From contig QIAJ01000145.1 of the NCBI GenBank assembly GCA_003225495.1, positions 1-57,137 on the forward strand: 57,137 bases of DNA, given 5' to 3'. Position numbers and translations under genes: made by a program. This DNA comes from Acidobacteriota bacterium. Lineage in GTDB: Bacteria; Acidobacteriota; Terriglobia; Terriglobales; Acidobacteriaceae. Positions 23,868 through 32,104 of this stretch are shown here, in pieces. Each line of letters opens with the position of its first letter. The stretch's first letter is position 1. The notes below the pieces were generated by a model. It had not been told where the DNA came from. It made no database searches and saw nothing but the letters and a program-made list of their open reading frames with translations.

Positions 23868-24791
23868 TTACTCGAGGTGTGTGAGTTCGCGGAAGATCTG
23901 AAAGCGTGCGTCAATCTCTTCCCGCGTCAGGTTCTGGAGCCGCTCGGTACCGAATTGTTCTACCGCGAACGATCCCATTACGCCGCCATAAAAGAGAGCG
24001 CGCTTGAGGACTTCGCGATTAATCTCGCCCTGCGACGCGATGTAGCCCATGAATCCGCCAGCGAAAGAGTCACCGGCGCCGGTTGGATCTTTTACCTCTT
24101 CAATAGGGAGCGCGGGCGCGCGGAACGGATGCTTGCCGATGCCGAAAGCTCCTTCGCGGAAAAAGATCGTCGCTCCGTATTCGCCATGTTTGATCACCAG
24201 CGCCTGAGGTCCCATGGTCAGTACTTTCCGGGATGCGCGCAGAAGGTTCTTCTCACCCGCGAGCATCTTGACCTCGGTATCGTTGATCAGGAGTACATTC
24301 ACGAGTTTCAAGGTCTCCGCCAGTTCCTTCGGGGTTCCCTGGATCCAGAAATTCATCGTGTCGCAACCGGTCAGACGCACACCATTCATCTCCCGGCGCA
24401 CGGCGGTTTGCAGAGTAGGATCGATGTTAGCCAGGAAAAGAAACTTCGTGTCGGCGTACTCTTTCGGGATGCGCGGTTGGAATTTTTCGAACACATTCAG
24501 TTCCGTGAAATCGGTCTTGGCTTCGTTAAGGTTGTCGAGATATTGCCCGCCCCAGCGAAAGGTTTTTCCCTTGGCGCGCTCGATGCCACGTGTATCCACG
24601 CCATGATTTTTCAGGATGTCTTCATGCCGTGCGGGAAAGTCCTCACCGACAACCGCGACCACCCGCACCTCGGTGAAATAGCTGGCCGCCAGCGCAAAGT
24701 ACGTAGCCGCCCCTCCCAGAATGTTTTCCGCGCGCCCAGCAGGGGTGGCAACGGTGTCAAACGCAACGGATCCGACTACCAAAATACTCAT
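23868..24791 (-). CDS. PfkB-family carbohydrate or nucleoside kinase
   Basis: 307 residues from the ATG at 24791 (SILVVGSVAFDTVATP); the frame continues upstream through repeat sequence that is not part of the family. The PfkB signature DPTGAGDSFAGGFMG near the C-terminus carries the catalytic aspartate, and NILGGAATYFALAASYF is the substrate-side glycine motif. PfkB kinases phosphorylate sugars or nucleosides. Its place directly after mtnP suggests a role in salvage of adenosine, ribose or methylthioribose products, but the substrate cannot be read from sequence. Confidence 0.88.
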   Translation of the reverse strand: MSILVVGSVAFDTVATPAGRAENILGGAATYFALAASYFTEVRVVAVVGEDFPARHEDILKNHGVDTRGIERAKGKTFRWGGQYLDNLNEAKTDFTELNVFEKFQPRIPKEYADTKFLFLANIDPTLQTAVRREMNGVRLTGCDTMNFWIQGTPKELAETLKLVNVLLINDTEVKMLAGEKNLLRASRKVLTMGPQALVIKHGEYGATIFFREGAFGIGKHPFRAPALPIEEVKDPTGAGDSFAGGFMGYIASQGEINREVLKRALFYGGVMGSFAVEQFGTERLQNLTREEIDARFQIFRELTHLE

Positions 24792-24808
24792 GAGTCTCCA
24801 GGCGGTAC

Positions 24809-24882
24809 TTAGTCGATGGTCGTTAGTCGTTGGCAAAACACTGCCTCGATGTGCGAACGACTAGCGATTACCGACCAACGAC
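24809..24882. repeat. Imperfect long hairpin in the mtnP-pfkB spacer
   Basis: TAGTCGTT (24824-24831) and AACGACTA (24856-24863) form the core of a longer imperfect hairpin made of GTCGTTAGTCGTTGG-like units on both arms. It spans almost the whole gap and touches the mtnP stop codon. It resembles a dispersed palindromic repeat and could also trim or attenuate the transcript. Confidence 0.5.
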
Positions 24883-25746
24883 CTACTCCAAATACTTTCC
24901 CACGATCAACTTCAATTTTTCTTTCGTTGCCGTCGGAATCTTGGCGCGTTCCGTCAAAATTGCGTGCGCAAGTGCGGAACCGCATTTGCAGGAGCGGGAC
25001 TTCGGCAGTCCGGCGACCGTCGCCTTCACAACTCTGGCGGCATTCTCTGCGTTTTTCACCAGCACAGAAATAATCTGATCCACCGTGACCGAATCGTGAT
25101 GCGGATGCCAGCAGTCGTAGTCCGTCACCATGGCGACGGTCACGTAACAGATCTCCGCTTCGCGCGCCAGCTTCGCTTCCTGCAAGTTCGTCATGCCGAT
25201 CACGTCCGCCCCCCAGCTGCGATAGACATTCGACTCGGCTTTCGTCGAAAACTGCGGACCTTCCATACAAACGTACGTGCCGCCGCGCTTGGCGTTTACC
25301 CCGACGTTCTTGCAGGCGCTTTCGACCACGCATGCCATCTCGCCGCAAACGGGATCGCCAAACCCAACATGCGCAACCAGACCTTCGCCGAAAAATGTGT
25401 CAATGCGGTGACGGGTGCGGTCGAAAAACTGATCTGGGATTACGAAATCGAGCGGCTTGTGTTCTTCCTTTAACGACCCCACCGCGGATACCGACACGAT
25501 CCGCTCAACGCCCAGTTGCTTGAAGCCATAAATGTTGGCGCGAAAATTCAGCTCAGTCGGAAGAAGCTTGTGGCCGCGGGCGTGACGCGCAAGGAAAGCC
25601 ACGCTGCGCCCTTCCAGCGTGCCAACAATATAGGCATCGGAGGGAGCACCGAACGGAGTCTCCTGCTGGACCTCCCGCATGTCGGTGAATCCCGGCATGC
25701 TGTACAAACCACTGCCTCCGATAATACCGATCTCTGCCTGTGGCAA
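24883..25746 (-). CDS. mtnP: S-methyl-5'-thioadenosine phosphorylase
   Basis: 287 residues. [38 protein letters not shown] split by small variations, and [15 protein letters not shown] are phosphate- and base-site motifs of the MTAP/PNP-2 family; [20 protein letters not shown] follows. It cleaves methylthioadenosine with phosphate to adenine and methylthioribose-1-phosphate in methionine salvage. The start is TTG at 25746, supported by AGGAG 6 bases upstream. A methylthioinosine phosphorylase activity cannot be excluded. It is followed by pfkB, probably on the same transcript. Confidence 0.92.
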   Translation of the reverse strand: MPQAEIGIIGGSGLYSMPGFTDMREVQQETPFGAPSDAYIVGTLEGRSVAFLARHARGHKLLPTELNFRANIYGFKQLGVERIVSVSAVGSLKEEHKPLDFVIPDQFFDRTRHRIDTFFGEGLVAHVGFGDPVCGEMACVVESACKNVGVNAKRGGTYVCMEGPQFSTKAESNVYRSWGADVIGMTNLQEAKLAREAEICYVTVAMVTDYDCWHPHHDSVTVDQIISVLVKNAENAARVVKATVAGLPKSRSCKCGSALAHAILTERAKIPTATKEKLKLIVGKYLE

Positions 25747-25787
25747 GCCTTCTCCTGATTGAGTTGGGAATGATTGCGGAACTGGTG

Positions 25788-25816
25788 ATTATACAAGAGC
25801 AGCCGGAGCAGGTCAG
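25788..25816 (-). promoter_or_regulatory. Candidate mtnP promoter
   Basis: Minus-strand CTGACC (25816-25811), a 17-base spacer and a perfect TATAAT (25793-25788), about 40 bases before the TTG start. The weak -35 is part of a GGTCA-type repeat, so the repeat may supply promoter function. Confidence 0.5.
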
Positions 25817-25844
25817 AGCTAAGAGGTCAGACTGCAGAAGTTAA
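25811..25844. repeat. GGTCAGA-type spacer repeat
   Basis: Two GGTCAGA copies (25811-25817, 25825-25831), the second followed by CTGCAGAAGTTAA. The block from 25825 matches the block at 23792 at about 17 of 20 positions. Confidence 0.55.
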
Positions 25845-25920
25845 GGACTCACGATCCCTGTGGGTCGGCCAGGCGTTTTGTTTTCACGTCTCCATTTTGA
25901 CTCCGACGTCGGCAATTTCC

Positions 25921-27444
25921 CTAATTCTGATCCCCGCCCCAGAAATCCGTCGCCACCCGCTTTGTCGTGTCTTCATCCAGGCCTTCGCTGATGAGAATCG
26001 CGTCTCCGCGGACTTCAATCACCACCGGACCCTCCTCAGTCAACCAAGCGTGATATCCGCGCAGTGTTCGCCACGAATCGACGGGGGGCGCATCTGGGGC
26101 GACTTTGCCGGAAGCGTCCAATCCACGTGGACGCTGATAGCGCTGCGCCATTGATTTGGCGTACACCGCCGCAAACTCCGCTGCCCTCGCTGGACTCGAC
26201 CAGCGCGACACGTATATCAATCCCAGTGGCGCCGACTTGTCGCCCTTCGGACGCCCTGCGAAGTAATAGCCGCCCCGCCAGTGCGGATACAGTTCGCGTG
26301 CTTCGTCGCCGCCGGCGTACTGCTCGACGAGGACAGCCACGTCAAACTCACCGATTGCTCCGATGTCGAAGCGGTCGTAGCCTTTGAAGTCCTTCTCAAA
26401 GTCGAGAAGTTTCATGGGCGGGATCTTCTCGTGCGCAAGATATGTCTGGGGCTCCATGATCTCGCGGGTGGTGGTGGGTGGATTCTTGAATACGCCGCCG
26501 AATGCCAGGTCTTTGCCTCCAGCATTGAGCAGCGCGGCCGAGAAATCGATTCCATACCGATAGGGGAAAGTCAGAGTCTCTTTGAGAAAGACGGGCGCCG
26601 TGCGAAAGGTCGGGGTGTCGGCCGTTCCCACCAGCATGCCTTGCTTCAAGGCTTCCATGATCTTTGGAGCATCGAGCAATGTCTTGCCGGTGGGCGCGAG
26701 CGAATAATCGAGCAGAGTCACCATGGCCTGGCCCTCGATCACTGCCTGCCGCGCCGACTGCTCTTCGTCGGTCGCAATGTCATCGGGCGACGGGGCCCCG
26801 GCATGGGACGATTGTGCGCCCACCTGCATCCATTTTTCGAGACCAAATGACTGGTCTTGCAGCGCATGAGTCAATTCATGGGCCAGCACCGGGCGCTGCG
26901 ATTCCGCGTCCACCCAGTTCAACAGATTTACAGTTCTAGTTTTGGGGTCGTAGTAGCCGGCGACTTGCTCCTTGAGCAGCGCCACCAGGAACGTCTTCAA
27001 ATCGAAATTTCGCGGCAGAAGTCCAAACTTCTTGAGAACGATTTCAGAACGCTCCAGCCGTTGCGCGTCCTTGTCCTCTTTCATGTTCTTCTCGATAAAA
27101 GACTGCACTTCGTTGCGCTCGACCAGCCGCCGCTTCACCTGTTCTTTGATGGGCAGCTTGGTTTCACGGCTGGCGAATTCGAGGATTTCATCGACCGACT
27201 TGAAAAGCTCCTTGGCCTCCTGCGGGGAGATGATCTTTTCCTGGGTAGCCGTCGTGGGGCGGGCGCCCTCGCGTGTTTGGGACTGCGATGATTTCTGATC
27301 CTGAACCTGGAGGCCGAGTTCGTCGAGGGACTTACTGTTGGGAGGATTGCTCTGCTGTGGCGCGGTCTGGGCCCAGAGTGGGAACGCCAGAAGCAGTGTC
27401 AGCAGAAGACGGCTATTGCAGATTTCCATTCTCATTCCGTACAT
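25921..27444 (-). CDS. Secreted HExxH protein, putative zinc metallopeptidase
   Basis: 507 residues with an N-terminal signal peptide (SRLLLTLLLAFPLWAQ). A lysine/glutamine-rich, probably disordered linker (about 27-75) leads to a helical region and then the zinc motif AHELTHALQDQ (H189-E190-x2-H193), with a likely third ligand in VIEGQAM (E237). The layout resembles gluzincin-type peptidases, but I cannot name a family and the rest, including the C-terminal domain with DAILISEG near its end, is unfamiliar. In-frame ATGs at 27435 and 27429 are alternative starts. It is alone on its strand between mtnP and the dehydrogenase. Confidence 0.75.
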   Translation of the reverse strand: MYGMRMEICNSRLLLTLLLAFPLWAQTAPQQSNPPNSKSLDELGLQVQDQKSSQSQTREGARPTTATQEKIISPQEAKELFKSVDEILEFASRETKLPIKEQVKRRLVERNEVQSFIEKNMKEDKDAQRLERSEIVLKKFGLLPRNFDLKTFLVALLKEQVAGYYDPKTRTVNLLNWVDAESQRPVLAHELTHALQDQSFGLEKWMQVGAQSSHAGAPSPDDIATDEEQSARQAVIEGQAMVTLLDYSLAPTGKTLLDAPKIMEALKQGMLVGTADTPTFRTAPVFLKETLTFPYRYGIDFSAALLNAGGKDLAFGGVFKNPPTTTREIMEPQTYLAHEKIPPMKLLDFEKDFKGYDRFDIGAIGEFDVAVLVEQYAGGDEARELYPHWRGGYYFAGRPKGDKSAPLGLIYVSRWSSPARAAEFAAVYAKSMAQRYQRPRGLDASGKVAPDAPPVDSWRTLRGYHAWLTEEGPVVIEVRGDAILISEGLDEDTTKRVATDFWGGDQN

Positions 27445-27487
27445 CCGAGCTTAACAGGACACTGCGCGGAGACAGAGTTTAGCCTGA

Positions 27488-28555
27488 TTAATGGGAGGCA
27501 TAATTAGCCACCCAATCACCCGCTTCCCGTGTGCCGAGCGATCCACCAATGTCTGTTGTGGTCTTCTTCTGGCGAACTGCTTCGAGGACTGCCGCTTCAA
27601 TTCTTTCGGCCTTCGATGTCATCCCGAAATGCGACAACATCATCGCGGCGGTAAGAATTGCGCCAAAGGGGTTGGCAATATTTTTCCCTGCAATCGGCGG
27701 AGCCGAACCATGCACGGGTTCAAACATAGAAGTCTTTCCTGGATGCAGATTTCCACTGGCGGCCATCCCTAAACCTCCCTGCAAACCCGCGGCCAGGTCG
27801 GTGATGATGTCGCCAAACATGTTGTTGGTAACGATTACGTCGAACTGGCCTGGATCGCGAATCATTTGCATGCAGAGGGCATCTACGTACATGTGCTGCT
27901 TATCAATCTGCGGATAATACCCGCCGACTTCCTTGAAGACCCGCTGCCAGAGTCCGCCGGCGTGAGTCATGGCATTCGATTTGTCGCAGAGCAGCAAGCG
28001 ACGGCGTGGCGAGCCGTCCAACTTCTTATTAGCAGCGCAGTACTCGAACGCATAACGCACGATGCGTTCCACGCCTTTACGAGTATTCACGTCTTCCTGA
28101 ATCGCAATTTCATCCGGTGTTCCCTGCCTGAAAACTCCGCCCAGATCGCCGTAGACGCCCTCGGTATTTTCCCGGACCACTACGAAGTCCACATCTTTTG
28201 GCTCGACACCTTTGAGCGGACAAAGCGATACGTCCATCAGACGCACGGGACGGACGTTGGCAAACAAGTCCAGCTTGAAGCGCATGCCAAGCAGGATTTC
28301 CTTGGCGTGGATATTCGAGGGCACCCGCGGATCGCCGAACGCTCCGACAAAGATCGCATCGAAGTCGCTAGAGAGAGTTGCAAATCCATCGGCCGGGACG
28401 GCAGTTTTGTCCGCAAGATATCGCTCGGCGCCCCAGTCGAAATGGGTGAACGCGAAGTCAGATCCGACGGCCTCGAGCACACGCACGGCTTGCGGTATTA
28501 CTTCTTTGCCGATACCGTCGCCCGGAATGACGGCAATTCTTCTTTTTTCGCTCAC
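27488..28555 (-). CDS. Isocitrate/isopropylmalate dehydrogenase family enzyme
   Basis: 355 residues from the GTG at 28555 (SEKRRIAVIPGDGIGKE). This is the NAD-dependent beta-decarboxylating dehydrogenase fold: RPVRLMD in the substrate loop, DKSNAM, VTNNMFGDIITD with metal-binding aspartates, and FEPVHGSAPPIAGKNIANP at the NAD site. The substrate-specificity segment reads RENTEGVYGD. LeuB of leucine synthesis usually has RELTGGIY, while RENTEG is closer to tartrate/D-malate and homoisocitrate types. The product could still be 3-isopropylmalate dehydrogenase; no leuC, leuD or leuA is nearby to settle this. Confidence 0.88.
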   Translation of the reverse strand: MSEKRRIAVIPGDGIGKEVIPQAVRVLEAVGSDFAFTHFDWGAERYLADKTAVPADGFATLSSDFDAIFVGAFGDPRVPSNIHAKEILLGMRFKLDLFANVRPVRLMDVSLCPLKGVEPKDVDFVVVRENTEGVYGDLGGVFRQGTPDEIAIQEDVNTRKGVERIVRYAFEYCAANKKLDGSPRRRLLLCDKSNAMTHAGGLWQRVFKEVGGYYPQIDKQHMYVDALCMQMIRDPGQFDVIVTNNMFGDIITDLAAGLQGGLGMAASGNLHPGKTSMFEPVHGSAPPIAGKNIANPFGAILTAAMMLSHFGMTSKAERIEAAVLEAVRQKKTTTDIGGSLGTREAGDWVANYASH

Positions 28556-28681
28556 GCGAAACGAAGATATCAGAATCACGCGGCGATACATACTGATCGG
28601 ATTCCATCGCGGCCGCACAAGAGCATGATCACGCCTCCACAGAGGCCGCAGCGACTCCTCTCCGGCCGCTCGATCCTCCGT

Positions 28682-28687
28682 TATAAT
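28682..28687 (+). promoter_or_regulatory. Candidate -10 box of ygfZ
   Basis: A perfect TATAAT 13 bases before the GTG start. GAGG lies between it and the start codon, which would be near or upstream of the expected transcription start, so the mRNA leader would be very short. Confidence 0.45.
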
Positions 28688-28700
28688 CGAGGTACTAGAC

Positions 28701-29696
28701 GTGAAAACTGCCTTACAAGACGGATCGACGCAGGGCCAATCCCCGGACTTCGGTGACGTTCGCGCCGAGTTTCGTGCCCTCCTCTCTTCCTGCGGTATAT
28801 ACGACCTCAGCGGTCGCGCGCGAATCGCACTGACTGGCGGCGACCGCTCCCGGTGGTTGAATGGGATGATTTCAAATAATGTCCGCGATCTCGCACCCGG
28901 GCAGGGAGTCTACTCATTCCTGCTGAACGCCCAGGGACGCATCCAGGGTGACTTACATGCCTTCAACCGAGGCGAGTCGCTGCTGGTCGATACGGAGCGA
29001 GGGCAACGGGACAAGATTTGGGAGCTGTTCGATCACTACATCATCGCTGATGACGTCGAGATGACTGACGTCAGCGACACGATTGCTGCAATTGGCGTGA
29101 CCGGGCCTGAGTCGCGCTCTGTGCTCGAACGGGCCGGCATTTCGGTGCCGGAGCTAGCGTATATGCAATTTGCCGAGCTCCAGTGGCAGAACATAGCGAT
29201 CACCATACTGCGCGCTGGAGAAGAAATTAAGGAATCGTGGCAGATTTGGGTCGCCCCCGAGCACGTTAATACCTTGTGGGATTCCTTGGTTAAGGCCGGG
29301 GCTAAGCCGACCGGATCGTCAGCATTGAATCTGTTTCGCATCTCGCGCGGTTTACCGCAGTTCGGGCAGGATATCCGCGACCGCGACTTGCCGCAGGAGA
29401 CCGGTCAGGCGCGCGCGCTGAACTTTTCCAAGGGCTGTTATCTGGGACAGGAGATCGTCGAACGCATTCGCTCGCGGGGCGCGGTGCATCGGCAATTCAC
29501 GGCGTTCACCGTCGAGGGTCCGCTGCCGGAACTGGGCGACAAAATTCAGGCGGACGGAAAAGAAGTGGGCGAAATTACCAGCAGCGCGATCTTGCCATTG
29601 CCCGGCGGAGATCGCGCGGCGGCGCTCGGTTATTTGCGGCGCGAAGCGACGGACAAAGAACTTACCACTGGAAGCTCGCGACTCAACATTTCCTGA
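28701..29696 (+). CDS. ygfZ: Folate-binding protein of the YgfZ/GcvT family
   Basis: 331 residues starting at GTG. The diagnostic YgfZ motif is SKGCYLGQE (Lys244, Cys246, Glu251), and the N-terminal domain has the GcvT-like ALTGGDRSRWLNGMISNNV. YgfZ proteins bind folate and support the assembly or repair of iron-sulfur enzymes, including the tRNA-thiolating MiaB. It heads a plus-strand series with the DUF1844 gene, the MBL hydrolase, ribF and an MFS transporter. GcvT itself is longer and lacks the KGCxxGQE motif. Confidence 0.92.
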   Translation: MKTALQDGSTQGQSPDFGDVRAEFRALLSSCGIYDLSGRARIALTGGDRSRWLNGMISNNVRDLAPGQGVYSFLLNAQGRIQGDLHAFNRGESLLVDTERGQRDKIWELFDHYIIADDVEMTDVSDTIAAIGVTGPESRSVLERAGISVPELAYMQFAELQWQNIAITILRAGEEIKESWQIWVAPEHVNTLWDSLVKAGAKPTGSSALNLFRISRGLPQFGQDIRDRDLPQETGQARALNFSKGCYLGQEIVERIRSRGAVHRQFTAFTVEGPLPELGDKIQADGKEVGEITSSAILPLPGGDRAAALGYLRREATDKELTTGSSRLNIS

Positions 29697-29723
29697 TTTG
29701 GCAGGGTTCTTCCGGCCGATTTC

Positions 29724-29745
29724 GAGGCGCGGTACGCCGCGCCTC
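29724..29745. repeat. Perfect GC-rich hairpin between ygfZ and the DUF1844 gene
   Basis: GAGGCGCGG-TACG-CCGCGCCTC, a perfect 9-bp stem with a 4-base loop and no following T-tract. It is probably a dispersed palindrome. It could also stabilise or partly terminate the ygfZ transcript. Confidence 0.6.
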
Positions 29746-29763
29746 TACGGAGAGATATCCGAT

Positions 29764-30336
29764 ATGGCAGAAAATAAGAAAGACTCAGCAATCAAAGTCA
29801 ACGATCGCCGCCTGTTCACAGCGGATGGCGACCTTCGGGGCGAAGCGGTTGAGGACACTGCGCCTTCGGCTGTGGAAACAGCGACTCAGGTCGCTACAGC
29901 TAGTGCGCCTACTTCGGACGTTCCCGCCTCCGACGTCCCCCCACCGCCCACCAGCAACGAGCAGCAGGCGCAGCATGATGCGTACAAACAATCTTCGCGA
30001 GACCTCGACGCGCGGGTGGAACTGAGCGGCCACTCGTCGAACGAACTCGAGGGCAGCTTCGAACGCTTCCTGGCTTCGTTGTACATGACTGCGATGATGC
30101 AGCTCGGCCTCATGGTCGAGCAGGGCGGAGCCCCTCACGTTGATCTGATCGGCGCGCGCCAGACCATCGACACGCTCGGCATGCTCGGCGAAAAAACCAA
30201 GGGGAATCTCACCCCCAAGGAACAGGCTTTCATCCAGAACGCGCTTTACGAGCTTCGAATGGCGTACGTGGAAGTAACGAACGCTTTGGCTCACTCGCCG
30301 CAGGCTCCCGGACCCAGCACAGGAACCAACGGCTGA
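29764..30336 (+). CDS. DUF1844 domain protein
   Basis: 190 residues from ATG 29764 (AENKKDSAIKVNDRRLF), with GGAG about 12 bases upstream. Residues about 30-90 are a low-complexity acidic/Ala/Pro linker. The C-terminal domain carries the DUF1844 core: FERFLASLYMTAMMQLGLM, LIGARQTIDTLGMLGEKTKGNLT, and QNALYELRMAYVEV. Function is unknown; the domain is common in acidobacteria and related phyla. Its stop codon overlaps the next gene's ATG by one base (TGATG), so it is co-translated with the MBL hydrolase. Confidence 0.88.
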   Translation: MAENKKDSAIKVNDRRLFTADGDLRGEAVEDTAPSAVETATQVATASAPTSDVPASDVPPPPTSNEQQAQHDAYKQSSRDLDARVELSGHSSNELEGSFERFLASLYMTAMMQLGLMVEQGGAPHVDLIGARQTIDTLGMLGEKTKGNLTPKEQAFIQNALYELRMAYVEVTNALAHSPQAPGPSTGTNG

Positions 30337-31109
30337 TGCAGGCCACGCTGACGGTACTGGGCAGCGGCACATCGATGGGAGTCCCCACGATCGGCTGCGA
30401 CTGTGCCGTTTGCCGCTCGGCCGATCCACGGGACCGGCGCACGCGCCCGTCTGTGATGATCAGCTACAACGGGCATCACGTTCTGATCGACACTACTCCC
30501 GATTTTCGCGAGCAGGCGCTGCGCGAGAAGATCACCGCCGTGGACGCTGTTCTCTACACCCACACCCATGCCGACCACATCCTTGGCATTGACGATCTGC
30601 GCCCTTTGAGCTTTGCTCACAAACCGGGAAGGCTGCCGCTCTATGCCGATCCCGGAGCGGCTGAGTTCCTCCGCAATATGTTCCGGTACATTTTTGACGC
30701 CGACTACAAATTCGGCGGCCTGCCCCAGGTTGAACTGAAAAACATTAACGGGCCGGTGGAGTTGTTCGGGGCGCGCTTTGAGCCGGTGACCGTAATCCAT
30801 GGAGAGACCCCAATCCTGGCTTTTCGCTTTGGGTCGGCAGCTTACCTCACCGACCACAGCGACGTGCCGGTGGCGTCTCTGGACCGGCTCAGAAACCTGG
30901 ACATCTTGTTTCTGGATGCGCTGCGCTACAAGCCTCATCCGACGCACTCCACGGTGGAACAGGCATTGCGGATCGTGAAGGAGGTCAAGCCCAAGCGCGC
31001 CTTCTTCACGCATATTTGTCACGATCTGCCGCATGAGGCAACCAGCCGCTCACTACCTGAGGGAGTGCAGCTCGCATACGACGGTATGAAATTGGACTTT
31101 GAGATCTGA
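30336..31109 (+). CDS. PhnP-like metallo-beta-lactamase-fold hydrolase
   Basis: 257 residues. The N-terminus LGSGTSMGVPTIGCDCAVC is typical of PhnP-like phosphodiesterases, and YTHTHADHILG (H76, H78, D80, H81) is the di-metal motif; LTDHSDVP and FFTHICHDL provide further ligands. Members cleave cyclic phosphodiesters such as 5-phosphoribosyl 1,2-cyclic phosphate or act on related small molecules. No phosphonate genes are nearby, so the substrate here is open. It lies 11 bases upstream of ribF. Confidence 0.9.
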   Translation: MQATLTVLGSGTSMGVPTIGCDCAVCRSADPRDRRTRPSVMISYNGHHVLIDTTPDFREQALREKITAVDAVLYTHTHADHILGIDDLRPLSFAHKPGRLPLYADPGAAEFLRNMFRYIFDADYKFGGLPQVELKNINGPVELFGARFEPVTVIHGETPILAFRFGSAAYLTDHSDVPVASLDRLRNLDILFLDALRYKPHPTHSTVEQALRIVKEVKPKRAFFTHICHDLPHEATSRSLPEGVQLAYDGMKLDFEI

Positions 31110-31120
31110 TTGCTCCCCTG

Positions 31121-32080
31121 ATGCAAGTCTTCCACAAGCTCGAAGACGTTCCCGCTGATTTCGGGCCGACCGTGGTTAGTGTCGGAAACTTCGATGGCAT
31201 CCATCGCGCGCACCTGTTTGTTCTCGGCGAAATTGTGAAGCGGGCTAAAACACTTCATGCGAAGTCGATGGCAGTCACATTCGAGCCCCATCCAGCCCGC
31301 ATCTTGCGGCCGGACTCAACATTTAAGCTTTTAACTCCGACGAACGAAAAATTACGCCTTCTGGGCGAAACCGAAATCGACGCGGTCTTGCTCCTTCCGT
31401 TCAGTCGCGATTTGTCATTGATGACGCCGCACCAGTTCGCCAACAAGATCCTGAAAGACCGGCTGCGCACCTGCGAGATTCACGAAGGCTACAACTTTCA
31501 CTTCGGACACAAGGCTTCCGGGAACATCAATACTCTTCGCGAACTGGGGCGAGAGATGGGATTTGAAGTGCACGACTATCCCGAAATGAGACTGCGGGGT
31601 GAGCCGGTTTCGAGCAGCCACATCCGGCAACTATTGCGGGAGGGGCGAGTCAGCCGGGCGCGTCATCTCCTGGCGCGTCCCTTCAACATTATTTCCACCG
31701 CAGGCCGCGGGCGCGGTTATGGTTCAAAATACACTGTGCCGACCATCAACCTGGCGCGCTACGAAGAATTGGTTCCGAAGGATGGCGTTTACATCACGCG
31801 CACGCGGGTTGGCAATGAATGTTTCGATTCGGTTACGAATGTGGGCAACCGTCCGACGTTCGGGAATGATTCCTTCGCTGTGGAGAGCCACCTGCTGAAT
31901 TTTCATCCACTCGAAGTCACGGCGGATACGGAAGTGGAAATGTATTTTCTGGATCGCTTACGCGATGAGGTCAAGTTTCCCTCGATCGAAGCACTGAAAC
32001 AGCAAATTGGACGGGATGTGTCGAAAGCGCAGAAGTATTTCCGGCGGGTGGGCGCTTCGGGTAAACCAGCCTCTAACTAA
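31121..32080 (+). CDS. ribF: Bifunctional riboflavin kinase / FAD synthetase
   Basis: 319 residues. The N-terminal FAD synthetase half begins SVGNFDGIHRAH, the nucleotidyl-transfer HxGH-type motif, here with Ala in place of Gly before the second His. SSSHIRQLLREG follows. The C-terminal riboflavin kinase half has GRGRGYGSKYTVPTINLAR and VGNRPTFG...ESHLLNF. The enzyme makes FMN and FAD from riboflavin. Both halves look complete. It shares a plus-strand run with ygfZ and the MBL hydrolase. Confidence 0.95.
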   Translation: MQVFHKLEDVPADFGPTVVSVGNFDGIHRAHLFVLGEIVKRAKTLHAKSMAVTFEPHPARILRPDSTFKLLTPTNEKLRLLGETEIDAVLLLPFSRDLSLMTPHQFANKILKDRLRTCEIHEGYNFHFGHKASGNINTLRELGREMGFEVHDYPEMRLRGEPVSSSHIRQLLREGRVSRARHLLARPFNIISTAGRGRGYGSKYTVPTINLARYEELVPKDGVYITRTRVGNECFDSVTNVGNRPTFGNDSFAVESHLLNFHPLEVTADTEVEMYFLDRLRDEVKFPSIEALKQQIGRDVSKAQKYFRRVGASGKPASN

Positions 32081-32089
32081 CCTCTGCTG

Positions 32090-32095
32090 TACAAT
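32090..32095 (+). promoter_or_regulatory. Candidate -10 box of the MFS gene
   Basis: TACAAT ends 9 bases before the ATG at 32105, just after ribF. No SD is visible in the intervening CGCCCCGGC. This fits a leaderless transcript. Confidence 0.4.
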
Positions 32096-32104
32096 CGCCC
32101 CGGC

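Noticed and set aside
23415-24812. Long open plus-strand frame (about 465 codons) across the GT-C and pfkB genes
   Set aside because: It runs antisense through two recognisable genes and a repeat spacer; no motifs of its own.
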